This document shows positions 52,512 to 61,040 of a DNA stretch of 64,000 bases, in pieces (the first letter of the stretch is position 1; each line of letters opens with the position of its first letter). The notes under the pieces are model-generated. The model ran no database searches, was not told the origin of the DNA, and was given only the letters and a program-made list of their open reading frames with translations. The DNA lies in contig NZ_JANRHH010000036.1 of the NCBI RefSeq assembly GCF_030433435.1, forward strand, positions 118,249-182,248, given 5' to 3'. The position numbers and the translations under genes were made by a program. Origin of the DNA: Polycladomyces subterraneus (lineage in GTDB: Bacteria; Bacillota; Bacilli; Thermoactinomycetales; JIR-001).

Positions 52512-53642
52512 ATGAACCTGGCGGATTTGCTGACTTACGCGGACATCGAACAATTGCGTCGTATGCAGGAGCATTATGGGGTGGAAGGTGATGCTCATTC
52601 CAAACATCATCTAATCAGTTCATTACTTCGTTATTTGGGGCGTTCTTCCGTTTTGAACACGCTGGTACGCGGGATGGAAGAGGAGGAGCGGCGTTTTTTG
52701 CAGTTGCTCTGCCTGGATTCTCGAGAAGTGTACACCATGGAAGATCTGTTGAGCAAAGAGAGGATGGCGTGGGGAAAAACTGAGGGGAAACCGCGTGAAT
52801 TGGTGGGCAAAGGGTTGCGGTCTGGTTGGTTGTTTCCCGGATTTACGTCCGATTCCCGCCATTTATATCGGGTGCCACTCGATTTTCGTCAGCGCGTGAT
52901 GCGCGTAATGGCGGAACTGAAACGGCAGTCGCTATCCAGCGATCAACCGGAACCGACGGTCTACCGAGATGAACAAGGATTGATCCAACAAGATCTGAAC
53001 CGGTTTTTGTCCTTTGTTTCCCAACATATCGTCCAATTGACGTCTGACGGCGCGATTTACCGGCAACAGCAACGACATTTGCTGGCACAATTTGCGGTCT
53101 GCGAAGAACCGATTATGAAAAAAGGGTACCGGTTCGGTTTCGGACGTCGCTATCATCAATATCCGGACCGTTTTTCCCTGATTTACGATTATGCGTATTA
53201 TCAGGGATATATCGCCGAAGAAATGGACGGTTACCTCCGTTTAACGGAAACGGGTGCAGGGAAAATAATTACTGAATGTACTGATGAAGCACCGGAGATG
53301 ATCCGCTTTTGGATTCGTTTGTATCGACACCCGTTACCTTATTTGCCAGTGTTGATCCGGTGGGTCGATCTACTGGCAGGCGACCGTTGGATGTCATCTT
53401 CCGATCTGCTCGTTGCTCTGGAAGGGTGGGTACGCGATTACTACTATGAGACGAGAGAACAATTATTTCACCGTCTGTTGAAAATGATGCTGCATTTGGG
53501 GCTGGTGAGCTTGGGCGAAACCTCCGGTGGTGGTCGGCTGGTTCGTTCGACACCGTTGGGTCGTCGCTTTTTGCAACAAGGTTCCAGCTTGGGTGAACAG
53601 GAGATTGAGAAGGATTTTTTTCGTCCCTCTTCTACTCGGTAA
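52512..53642 (+). CDS. Helicase XPB N-terminal-like/helicase-associated protein
   Basis: A 376-residue protein that starts MNLADLLTYADIEQLRRMQEHYG and contains winged-helix-like regions (LISSLLRYLGRSSVLNTLVRGMEEEERRFLQLLCL; DEQGLIQQDLNRFLSFVSQHIVQLTSDGAIY). It resembles the XPB/Ssl2-like helicase-associated N-terminal domain proteins of Firmicutes, which lack the helicase motor. No Walker motif is present. The DNA role is inferred. Its place before ypiB is filled by the TPR protein gene ypiA in B. subtilis. ATG 52512 follows GGAGGGGG. Confidence 0.68.
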   Translation: MNLADLLTYADIEQLRRMQEHYGVEGDAHSKHHLISSLLRYLGRSSVLNTLVRGMEEEERRFLQLLCLDSREVYTMEDLLSKERMAWGKTEGKPRELVGKGLRSGWLFPGFTSDSRHLYRVPLDFRQRVMRVMAELKRQSLSSDQPEPTVYRDEQGLIQQDLNRFLSFVSQHIVQLTSDGAIYRQQQRHLLAQFAVCEEPIMKKGYRFGFGRRYHQYPDRFSLIYDYAYYQGYIAEEMDGYLRLTETGAGKIITECTDEAPEMIRFWIRLYRHPLPYLPVLIRWVDLLAGDRWMSSSDLLVALEGWVRDYYYETREQLFHRLLKMMLHLGLVSLGETSGGGRLVRSTPLGRRFLQQGSSLGEQEIEKDFFRPSSTR

Positions 53643-53737
53643 TTTTCGCTTGGCCGGAAGGAAACTTACCGGTTCCCATGGAATAAATAAAATAACAAGA
53701 TATCTCAATTTTCAATCGCGGGATGGGGGGATGAACG

Positions 53738-54289
53738 ATGAGCGACTGCGTGACGGCATCCGAGAAAAAGGAGTTCATCGAGTGGTTTTTGACCCACTAT
53801 GAGCTCCAAAAACGGGAGGCTTCCTGGTTGCTTTGCTATCTATCCTCGGAAGAGCGATTGCTCCAACGGGTTCATTTTGTCGATAATTTGCGCGGTTTGC
53901 CCAAGACGTTGTTGATCTCCACAAAATGTTCCCAAATGCCCGCGTTTCGGTTCCAAAAGAATCGGAGGGTGCATACCGACGTCGAAACGGCGTTTTATGA
54001 TATCCGTTCCTGTCCCGATGAAGAAATCTACATCGGACTGAGCTTCAAAGGCAGGGCGACTTGTCCCGAATATGCCGCTGTATTGGAGGGAAATCCCATG
54101 GAAAAACCAGACTTGGTTCAAGAACCCTTGTTGAGTCTGATGGCGGAGATGATCCTCGATAAAGCGGTACAGGAATTTCAAAAGAAACACCTTTATCGTC
54201 AAATTGATCAGGCGTTGGCCGAAGGAAATAAAGCGGCGTTTTTACAGCTGACAGAAGAATGGAAGAACCTGCTGGAATTCAATCGCTAA
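53738..54289 (+). CDS. ypiB: YpiB (UPF0302) protein
   Basis: A 183-residue protein of the UPF0302 family. MSDCVTASEKKEFIEWFLTHYELQKREASWLLCYL matches the start of B. subtilis YpiB, and FRFQKNRRVHTDVETAFYDIRSCPDEEIYIGL the centre. The function is unknown. GGATGGGGGG stands a little upstream of ATG 53738. It is followed by a terminator and then ypiF. Position before qcrA is conserved in Bacillales. Confidence 0.9.
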   Translation: MSDCVTASEKKEFIEWFLTHYELQKREASWLLCYLSSEERLLQRVHFVDNLRGLPKTLLISTKCSQMPAFRFQKNRRVHTDVETAFYDIRSCPDEEIYIGLSFKGRATCPEYAAVLEGNPMEKPDLVQEPLLSLMAEMILDKAVQEFQKKHLYRQIDQALAEGNKAAFLQLTEEWKNLLEFNR

Positions 54290-54301
54290 CTTCGATATAA
54301 T

Positions 54302-54327
54302 GCTCGGCGGAAGCCGAGCGATTTTTT
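54302..54327 (+). terminator. Terminator between ypiB and ypiF
   Basis: GCTCGGC, GGAA and GCCGAGC form a perfect hairpin followed by GATTTTTT. Confidence 0.85.
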
Positions 54328-54343
54328 ATTTGGAGGGAAATCG

Positions 54344-54805
54344 ATGAAGTGGAGTCAATTGGATGCGACCGAATGGGGGCGGTATGCTCCTTTTTTGGAT
54401 ACGCTGCTCCTTCCGGTCTTTCGGGTTCGGTTTGAGGAGAAACAACCAAAGCTGGAAGAGGCACTAGGAATCGGTGTGGTGGCGGATCGTCTGGAGCAGT
54501 CGTTGACGGGGCGGGTGCTGCTTTTGCCGCCGATTCCGTACAGCGGCGCCAGTCCTAAGGCATTCCAAGCTTATGTGGAGAGTGTTCTTTCACAGCTGGG
54601 TGATTCCTTGTTTCACCATCTGATCCTGCTCGTACCGGATGATCTTGCTGAAGAATGGGAAGAGATTCAAAGTCCTGATCTCCTCACGCTGTTGGTGGCT
54701 GGAGTAGCCGTGCACCAGTTGGTGTCGGATCAAGACATTCAAGCAGAAGCGGAACGATTGCAGGAGCGCATCGTCCGGCTTTGGCAAACGGGATCATTTG
54801 AATGA
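54344..54805 (+). CDS. ypiF: YpiF (DUF2487) protein
   Basis: A 153-residue protein, the usual length of DUF2487. MKWSQLDATEWGRYAPFLDTLLLPV is the conserved N-terminus, and GRVLLLPPIPYSGASPKAFQAYV the second block. The function is unknown; it is linked to qcrABC by conserved position. A GGAGGGAAA serves ATG 54344. A weak terminator separates it from ypiB and a promoter from qcrA. Confidence 0.88.
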   Translation: MKWSQLDATEWGRYAPFLDTLLLPVFRVRFEEKQPKLEEALGIGVVADRLEQSLTGRVLLLPPIPYSGASPKAFQAYVESVLSQLGDSLFHHLILLVPDDLAEEWEEIQSPDLLTLLVAGVAVHQLVSDQDIQAEAERLQERIVRLWQTGSFE

Positions 54806-54904
54806 AGAGAGCGAATCAGGGAAACAGTATAGAAAGAAGTCCATGAAAAACGTTACACCTTTTTAACGATTCGGTCATCAAGCGATACGGAAGACTCCGA
54901 ATTC

Positions 54905-54934
54905 TTGACATTCATTAAGACGGTTGGCTATCAT
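54905..54934 (+). promoter_or_regulatory. Promoter of the qcr operon
   Basis: TTGACA (54905-54910), 18 bases and TATCAT (54929-54934), 75 bases before qcrA. Confidence 0.65.
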
Positions 54935-55008
54935 GGATATGTCCTAGTAAGCTAGATGGTTCCGGTCCGGTGGACGTTTAACCCGCATAGAGGGAGGTCG
55001 GACGAGTC

Positions 55009-55536
55009 GTGAGCAAAGATCAGGGACGGCAGAAATCCGGTGTGTCCCGCCGTCAGTTTCTGACTTACACTTTGGCGGGGACAGCCGGTTTTCTTGCCTC
55101 AGGCGTGTTGTTCCCGATGGTGCGCTTTGCCATCGATCCCATGCTGAAAAAGGGAGAAGGCAGCCAGTTCGTAGAAGTCGGTGACGTGAATGAGTTTAGC
55201 GAAGAACCTCGGGCTGTCACATTCAAGGTTCACCGGAAAGATGGGTGGTACAAACCCAAAGAAGGGGAAACGCTTACCGCGTGGATTCGGAAATCACCGA
55301 ACGGCGAGATCCTGGCTCTTTCTCCGATTTGCAAGCACTTGGGATGCACCGTGATGTGGAACGGGAACCCGCAATTTAAGAATCAGTATTTCTGCCCCTG
55401 TCACTTCGGGCGCTACGACGAAAACGGGGTCAACATCCCAGGAACACCGCCGCCGGCGCCGTTGGACACCTATGAAACCAAGGTGGAAAACGGCAAGTTG
55501 TATCTCGGCAAGATTAAACCGCGAAGCGGGGTGTAG
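55009..55536 (+). CDS. qcrA: Menaquinol-cytochrome c reductase, Rieske iron-sulfur subunit
   Basis: A 175-residue Rieske protein. A twin-arginine-like start (SRRQFLTYTLAG, near residue 13) leads to one membrane helix. The [2Fe-2S] site is CKHLGC and CPCHFG with the usual two Cys and two His. It takes electrons from menaquinol in the b6c complex. GTG 55009 is some 13 bases after GGGAGG. The qcrABC order is as in B. subtilis. Confidence 0.96.
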   Translation: MSKDQGRQKSGVSRRQFLTYTLAGTAGFLASGVLFPMVRFAIDPMLKKGEGSQFVEVGDVNEFSEEPRAVTFKVHRKDGWYKPKEGETLTAWIRKSPNGEILALSPICKHLGCTVMWNGNPQFKNQYFCPCHFGRYDENGVNIPGTPPPAPLDTYETKVENGKLYLGKIKPRSGV

Positions 55537-55542
55537 GCAAGA

Positions 55543-56214
55543 ATGTTGCGAAGCATGTACGAATGGTTGGACCGTCGGCTGGACATCACTCCGCTGTGGC
55601 GTGACGTGGCCGACCACGAGGTTCCGGAGCATGTGAACCCGGCTCACCATTTCTCAGCATTTATTTATTGCTTTGGTGGGTTAACCTTTTTTATTGTCGT
55701 GATTCAGATTTTGTCCGGTATGTTCTTGGCCCTCTATTACGTGCCGGATATTGTCAACGCTCACGAGAGTGTGAAATATCTACAGACCGAAGTGGCTTTC
55801 GGGTCCATCGTTCGGGGAATGCATCACTGGGGAGCCAGTGTGGCGATCGTGATGCTGTTCCTTCACACCCTGCGCGTCTTTTTCACCGGAGCGTACAAAA
55901 ATCCCCGTGAGTTCAACTGGGTGATCGGGATGCTGATCTTCTTCGTGATGTTGGGGCTCGGTTTTACCGGTTACCTGTTGCCTTGGGACAATAAGGCGTA
56001 TTTCGCCACCAAAGTAGGGGTGCAAATCGCGGCATCGGTTCCTTTTATCGGCCCGTACATCGCCACGTTCCTGCAAGGTGGAGACATCGTCGGTGCGCAG
56101 ACGCTCGCTCGATTCTTCGCACTGCACGTATTCTTCCTCCCTGCGGTACTGCTGGCTCTCTTGGGTGCTCACTTCCTGCTGATTCGGAGACAAGGAATTT
56201 CCGGGCCGCTATAA
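55543..56214 (+). CDS. qcrB: Menaquinol-cytochrome c reductase, cytochrome b subunit
   Basis: A 223-residue b6-type cytochrome with four membrane helices. Heme-ligand His pairs are in RGMHHWGASV with FLHTLRVF and in FFALHVFFLP with GAHFLLIRR; GYLLPWDNKAYFAT is the quinol-site region. The B. subtilis protein is the same size. ATG 55543 has a weak AGGCA site, so coupling to qcrA is likely. It oxidises menaquinol made by the hep/mqn/menG products. Confidence 0.96.
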   Translation: MLRSMYEWLDRRLDITPLWRDVADHEVPEHVNPAHHFSAFIYCFGGLTFFIVVIQILSGMFLALYYVPDIVNAHESVKYLQTEVAFGSIVRGMHHWGASVAIVMLFLHTLRVFFTGAYKNPREFNWVIGMLIFFVMLGLGFTGYLLPWDNKAYFATKVGVQIAASVPFIGPYIATFLQGGDIVGAQTLARFFALHVFFLPAVLLALLGAHFLLIRRQGISGPL

Positions 56215-56240
56215 TGCTCACGCGTTAGGGGGGAAAATCA

Positions 56241-57032
56241 TTGGCACATCAACATGGTGAGGGCGACAAAGAAATCATCTATGTCGGCGATTCGCGTATC
56301 CGTGCCAATCGCCCGAAGATGTACCCGAAAGATTACTCCGAGTTCCCCGGGAAAACCGAGCCGTTTTTTCCAAACTTTTTGTTGAAGGAATGGATGGTTG
56401 CGGTTGTCGTCCTCGTGGGATTCATGTCGGCTGTCATGGCTGAAGAGCCACCGCTCGGTGATCTGGCCGATCCGACCAACACCAGCTTTATCCCGGTACC
56501 GGACTGGTACTTCCTGTTCTTGTACCAGCTCCTGAAGTTTAAATGGGCAGGCGGACCTTACGTCGTCATCGGTACCGTGATATTGCCCGGTATCGCGTTT
56601 ACGGCACTGCTCTTGGCTCCGTGGCTGGATCGCAGTCCGGAGCGTCGTCCGACGCGTCGACCAGTCGCGACGGGGCTTATGTTGCTCGCACTGGTTGCCA
56701 CCGTCGTTTTGACCTGGGCGGCGTACGATGAGCATGAGAAGCAGCTCGCCACTCAGCCGCCGCCAGTCCAATTGGGTGGTCCGAAAGGCTCCATCGTGGC
56801 ACCCAATGATCCCGGTTACGAGATTTACAAGCGGCAGGCCTGCGTGCAGTGTCACGGAGAAAAACTACAGGGGATAAACGGTCCGACCCTGATCGGTGTG
56901 GGAAAACGTCACAACAAAGAAGAGATTATCAAAATCATAAACGAAGGTCTTGGACCGATGCCACCAGGCATGTTCCAAGGAACGGAAGCTGAAAAAGAAA
57001 AGTTGGCCGAATGGCTGGCGAAACAGAAATAA
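56241..57032 (+). CDS. qcrC: Menaquinol-cytochrome c reductase, subunit IV/cytochrome c fusion
   Basis: A 263-residue fusion. The N-terminal half is subunit IV of the b6 type, with three membrane helices (PDWYFLFLYQLLKFKW contains the PDWYF signature). The C-terminal 80 residues are a cytochrome c domain with CVQCH heme binding and the axial Met in GPMPPGMF. This fusion is standard in Bacillales. TTG 56241 follows GGGGGAAAA. Confidence 0.95.
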   Translation: MAHQHGEGDKEIIYVGDSRIRANRPKMYPKDYSEFPGKTEPFFPNFLLKEWMVAVVVLVGFMSAVMAEEPPLGDLADPTNTSFIPVPDWYFLFLYQLLKFKWAGGPYVVIGTVILPGIAFTALLLAPWLDRSPERRPTRRPVATGLMLLALVATVVLTWAAYDEHEKQLATQPPPVQLGGPKGSIVAPNDPGYEIYKRQACVQCHGEKLQGINGPTLIGVGKRHNKEEIIKIINEGLGPMPPGMFQGTEAEKEKLAEWLAKQK

Positions 57033-57046
57033 TAAGGGAGAGTGTC

Positions 57047-57075
57047 AAAAGGTGGTCGTCATGATCACCTTTTTT
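57047..57075 (+). terminator. Terminator of qcrABC
   Basis: AAAAGGTGGTC and GATCACCTTTT pair, with one G-T, around GTCAT and end in a T run. Confidence 0.85.
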
Positions 57076-57111
57076 GCTACTTACATATTTAATTAGACAG
57101 GGTGAAACGGT

Positions 57112-57756
57112 ATGAAGGTTTGGTGGCGTTTTTGGATGGAGCAACTGGATCGACGGTGGTTTTTATGGAGCATGCTGGTGATCAATGCGCTCGGCTCTGT
57201 CTACGGCTTTTATTGGTACCATTTGCAGCTTCAGATGACCGAGGGTTGGCAGAAGTTGTTCGTACCGGACAGTCCTACAGCCAGCACACTGTTCACATTG
57301 GTGCTGCTGTTGTATATAATAGGGCGTCGCAGTCCGCTTTTGGAAGCATTGGCGGCAGTGACGCTGTTTAAATACGGCATATGGGCGGTGGCGATGATTC
57401 TCTTGAGCGGGTGGGTAGCACCGGCTCCGTTCTTTCAGGCGTTGCACTGGACGGACTGGATGTTGATGACGTCTCATTTGGGAATGGCGGCAGAAGCAGT
57501 GTTGTACAGCCGATTTTTCACTTACCGGCTGTTACATCTGATTCTGGCTGGTGTTTGGGTGTTGCTCAATGATGCACTTGATTACGGGTTGGACATCCAT
57601 CCTTGGTTGCCGCCTTGGCTGCAAGATTGGGTTCACCCGATCGCTGTGTTTACGGTAGGATTGAGCGTGGTCAGCTTAGCACTGTTCGCCCGGTTAGGTC
57701 TGGTTGAACAACCGGAGCGCAAATGGGAGCTGCCTCGGATGTTCGATCGTGGATAG
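57112..57756 (+). CDS. DUF1405 membrane protein (YpjA-like)
   Basis: A 214-residue protein with about six membrane helices. The conserved DUF1405 start (FLWSMLVINALGSVYGFYWYHLQL) and the FVPDSPTASTLF motif are seen, as is LNDALDYGLDIHPWLP. It follows qcrC as ypjA does in B. subtilis. The function is unknown; a link to the respiratory complex is suggested only by position. AGGGTGAAA serves ATG 57112. Confidence 0.88.
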   Translation: MKVWWRFWMEQLDRRWFLWSMLVINALGSVYGFYWYHLQLQMTEGWQKLFVPDSPTASTLFTLVLLLYIIGRRSPLLEALAAVTLFKYGIWAVAMILLSGWVAPAPFFQALHWTDWMLMTSHLGMAAEAVLYSRFFTYRLLHLILAGVWVLLNDALDYGLDIHPWLPPWLQDWVHPIAVFTVGLSVVSLALFARLGLVEQPERKWELPRMFDRG

Positions 57757-57803
57757 CAAACCCGTCCAAACGAAATCTTTACGAAGCAACCATGGATTTA
57801 TCG

Positions 57804-57832
57804 TTGACATTCGGCTGGTTTCCATGTATATT
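57804..57832 (+). promoter_or_regulatory. Promoter of the mgtE transcript
   Basis: TTGACA (57804-57809), 17 bases and TATATT (57827-57832), about 30 bases before the M-box. Confidence 0.75.
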
Positions 57833-57859
57833 AACGCTGGGTTTTGACAAAATCGAATA

Positions 57860-58113
57860 GCGGACTCCTCTGTTAGGTGAGGCTCCTATACGGAGACAGG
57901 CTACTGCCCAAAAATGTCGAGAGACGCCAATGGGTCAACAAAAAAGATCGGATTAAGGTCTTTTTTAATGTAGCTGGGAGGCATCAAATGCCGACCTATG
58001 CCGTATAGTGCTAAAACTCAACGAGGGAGCGGTTGAACCGAATGTTGGTTTCAAATGGCATTCGGGTAGGTGTTTTGCACATGAAAACCCCTCTCGTTGA
58101 CGAGGGGTTTTTT
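57860..58113 (+). promoter_or_regulatory. M-box (ykoK leader) magnesium riboswitch
   Basis: The M-box core is clear: TTAGGTGAGGCTCCTATA at 57873-57890, then ACTGCCC, AATGTCGAGAGACGCCAATG around 57916-57935 and GGGTCAAC. The 3' side contains TCAACGAGGG (58018-58027), which can pair either with the 5' CCTCTGTT segment (P1) or with CTCGTTGA (58093-58100). The terminator CCCCTC/GAGGGG with six T residues is at 58087-58113. High magnesium stabilises P1 and permits termination, shutting off mgtE. Confidence 0.93.
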
Positions 58114-58203
58114 CGATTTATCAAAAATTCACAAGCAGGTTCCTTTCTTTGGTACAGGAGGGAATGCTAAATGAAAATGCAGTAATCAAGGAGGGTGAGA
58201 GGG

Positions 58204-59547
58204 ATGAAAACAGAAACGTTGGAAGAAATCCGAGCCGTTTTAGATCGTCAGGACAAAGAAATGTTGGCCGAACACGTCAGTTCGTTGCAACCATATGATC
58301 TGTCGGAAATGCTCCGTGAGATGGATCACCAGGAACAGCTACGGTTGATCGCGATGTTGCCGTTGTCTGTCGCGGCGGAGACGTTGGAATACATCGAACC
58401 CGAATTACAGTATCGTATTTTGCATCATTTGGAGGACGAGATCACCTCTCCTTTGTTGAAGCAGATGTCCTCCGACACGGTTGTAGACATGTTGCTGGCC
58501 ATTCATCCCCTGCAGGCGGCTCGGCTGTTGGACCTACTCCCTGAAGATTATCGAAAAAAGATCGACACGTTGATGACATTCCCCGAAGATACGGCGGGAA
58601 GTTTGGCAACGGTCGACTACATTTCCGCCCGCGAGAGTTGGACGGTGGATTATACACTTCAACACGTGCGGAAAGTGGGACATGAAGCTGAAATCATTTC
58701 TTATATTTATGTAACCAATGTTCGTGGCGAACTGGTCGGCGTCGTATCTTTGAAAGAGATCATTCTGGCTCAACCCGGTACGCGGTTGTCGGATATCGTG
58801 ACGGAAGACGTGATTGCTGTCACAGCCGAAACGCCCCACGAAGAGGCCGCAGAGCTGTTGTTCCGCTATGATTTTGTGGCGTTGCCTGTCATTGATGCGC
58901 AAAAGCGGATGATTGGGATTATCGCGGTTGACGACTTGATCGACGTGATCCAGGAAGTGACGACAGAGGATTTTCAAAAGCTGGGGGGGAGCCAGCCCCT
59001 GGCTGAACCGTATTTCAAAACGTCGGTTTGGGAATTGTTTCGCAAACGGGTAGGCTGGTTGTTGTTGTTGTTCGTAGCCGAGGCCTATACCGGCACGGTA
59101 TTGCGTTACTACGAAGACACACTTTCGAAAATGATCGCGCTGTCCTTTTTCGTTCCACTGTTGATCGGGACGGGTGGAAACACCGGTACACAGATTGTCA
59201 GCACGTTGGTGCGAGCGTTAGGGATGGGCGAAGTGCAGTTTTCCGATCTGTTTCGGGTGGTTAGAAAAGAGTTGATGGTCGGTGTCTTTTTGGGTGCCGC
59301 CATGGGATTGGTCGGTTATTTGCGCGCTCATTTGTTGGGTGTTCCTTACAATATCGGCCTAGTGGTGGCGATGTCGGCCCTGGCCATCGTGATCTGGGCG
59401 TCATTTGTGGCGGCCATCCTGCCATTGGTACTGTACCGGCTGCGCATCGATCCCGCCGTGGTTTCCGGACCGTTTATCAGCACGTTGGTGGACGGTACTG
59501 GGTTGATCATTTATTTCACGATCGCCCAGATGTTGTTGCATGTCTGA
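58204..59547 (+). CDS. mgtE: Magnesium transporter MgtE
   Basis: A 447-residue transporter with the three usual parts: an N domain of helical repeats (residues 1-125), two CBS domains (DYISARESWTVD... and IVTEDVIAVTAETPHEEAAE..., to about 255), and five membrane helices with the pore motif LLIGTGGNTGTQIVSTLVRALG. Intracellular magnesium binding at the CBS domains closes the channel. ATG 58204 is eight bases after GGAGGG. It is controlled by the M-box immediately upstream. Confidence 0.96.
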   Translation: MKTETLEEIRAVLDRQDKEMLAEHVSSLQPYDLSEMLREMDHQEQLRLIAMLPLSVAAETLEYIEPELQYRILHHLEDEITSPLLKQMSSDTVVDMLLAIHPLQAARLLDLLPEDYRKKIDTLMTFPEDTAGSLATVDYISARESWTVDYTLQHVRKVGHEAEIISYIYVTNVRGELVGVVSLKEIILAQPGTRLSDIVTEDVIAVTAETPHEEAAELLFRYDFVALPVIDAQKRMIGIIAVDDLIDVIQEVTTEDFQKLGGSQPLAEPYFKTSVWELFRKRVGWLLLLFVAEAYTGTVLRYYEDTLSKMIALSFFVPLLIGTGGNTGTQIVSTLVRALGMGEVQFSDLFRVVRKELMVGVFLGAAMGLVGYLRAHLLGVPYNIGLVVAMSALAIVIWASFVAAILPLVLYRLRIDPAVVSGPFISTLVDGTGLIIYFTIAQMLLHV

Positions 59548-59570
59548 TCCCTCTCACCAAAAAACAAAAT

Positions 59571-59637
59571 ACCTTCCCTGCAGTATGCAGAGAAGGTTCA
59601 GGTTGTCCCCTGCATCCGTTGGTGCAGGGGAATTGTT
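59571..59637. terminator. Two tandem hairpins between mgtE and the NCS2 permease
   Basis: ACCTTCCCTGCA/TGCAGAGAAGGT (59571-59597) and CCCCTGCA/TGCAGGGG (59607-59630) lie between convergent genes; the second is followed by AATTGTTATT. Confidence 0.7.
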
Positions 59638-60955
59638 ATTCCCAAATTCGCATGACGAAGCTGAGCAGGAAAAGTCCTGCGATCATGTACAGCGGAAACG
59701 GTATACTCTTGGCTTGACCTTTAGCGACTTTCAACACCGGATAGGCGATAAACCCGAATGCCATGCCATCCGCAATACTGTATGTTAACGGAATGGCGGC
59801 GGCGATGAGATAAGCGGGGAACCATTCACTCATATCGTCCCACGGAATTCGGCGCACGTTGCCCAGCATCAGTCCACCGAGCACGATCAGGACAGGGGCA
59901 ATCGCACTTGGTGGAATCCATCGCATCCAGGGCAGGAACAGCAGGGACACCAAAAATAGCGCACCGGCGGTGATCGCGGTGATCCCTGTCCGCCCGCCTG
60001 CCGCGATTCCGGCAGCGCTCTCGACGGTGGATACGGTGGAGCTGGTTCCCAGCAATCCGGCTATCATCGCTGATACGGCATTGGCCTGAAACGAACGGCG
60101 GAATTGTTCTTTCCGAAGTAACATGCCGTGAAGCAGACCCATGTTTTCAAACACGATGATCAGCGTCAATGAGAAGGTGGCGATCCAGAACGGCAGGCGA
60201 TCCCATCCTTCAGTGGTGAGCGCGCCCGCCACTTTCCAATAGGTTTGTAATGTCACATTCGTTTCGCCGGATCGTTCGATTAACCCCCAAACGGCCGCCA
60301 ACGCGCTCCCGGCCAAGATTCCGATCAGGAAGTTGCCGCGCACGCCACGAATCATCAAAATGACGATCAATAGCAATGTCATCAGTGTCACGATGACACG
60401 GGGCTCGGCTAAGCTGCCCATGGCGATCATGGAGTATTCGTTGGCGGTCACGATGCCGCCTTTTTGCAGCCCGATCAATGTCAGAAACAATCCGATCCCC
60501 ACACTGATGCCCGCGTTAAGCGAGGATGGCACGGCTTTACTCAGCCAGTCGACAAGCGGGGTAAACGCGACGATCGTGAACAACAAGCCGGACAGGAAGA
60601 CGACAGTGAGCCCTTCCTGCCAACTAAGATCCATAGATTGTACGACAGTGTAAGAGAAAAAAGCGTTGACGCCCATACCGGGAACCAACACAATCGGTGC
60701 GTTGGCCCACCATCCCATCAACATGCATCCGACAAACGCGGTCAGAGCGGTAGCGATGATCCCCGCTTGCATCGGAATACCCGCATCAGCCAAAATGGCC
60801 GCATTGATCACGATGACGTAGGCGACAGTGAAGAATGTCGTCAGGCCGGCGAGTATTTCCTGTTTCCACGTGGTTTGGTATCTGTGAAGAGCAAACCGTT
60901 CCCGCAATCTTTTCCGCAATCTCCTACCTTCTTTCCCTAATAGACCCTCTCCCAC
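59636..60955 (-). CDS. NCS2/AzgA-family purine permease
   Basis: A permease of up to 439 residues with about 12 to 14 membrane helices. Family motifs are KQEILAGLTTFFTVAYVIVINAAILADAG, PGMGVNAFFSYTVV, and TSSTVSTVESAAGIAAGGRTGI. These mark the AzgA group that imports adenine, guanine or hypoxanthine (PbuG/PbuO); substrate is not determinable. The start is uncertain: GTG 60955 has no ribosome site, and TTG 60907, behind AGGAGA, gives a more usual N-terminus. No purine riboswitch was found upstream. Confidence 0.87.
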   Translation of the reverse strand: MGEGLLGKEGRRLRKRLRERFALHRYQTTWKQEILAGLTTFFTVAYVIVINAAILADAGIPMQAGIIATALTAFVGCMLMGWWANAPIVLVPGMGVNAFFSYTVVQSMDLSWQEGLTVVFLSGLLFTIVAFTPLVDWLSKAVPSSLNAGISVGIGLFLTLIGLQKGGIVTANEYSMIAMGSLAEPRVIVTLMTLLLIVILMIRGVRGNFLIGILAGSALAAVWGLIERSGETNVTLQTYWKVAGALTTEGWDRLPFWIATFSLTLIIVFENMGLLHGMLLRKEQFRRSFQANAVSAMIAGLLGTSSTVSTVESAAGIAAGGRTGITAITAGALFLVSLLFLPWMRWIPPSAIAPVLIVLGGLMLGNVRRIPWDDMSEWFPAYLIAAAIPLTYSIADGMAFGFIAYPVLKVAKGQAKSIPFPLYMIAGLFLLSFVMRIWE

Positions 60956-61040
60956 CCGTGACCGATGTCACCATTCAATAATATAGCAGATCCATCCGGA
61001 AGGAAGCACTCATTTTTGCTTCAAACCGCCTATGATCGGT

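Noticed and set aside
60956..61040. Purine riboswitch before the AzgA-type permease
   Set aside because: The conserved core sequences of purine riboswitches are not found in the 85 bases upstream.
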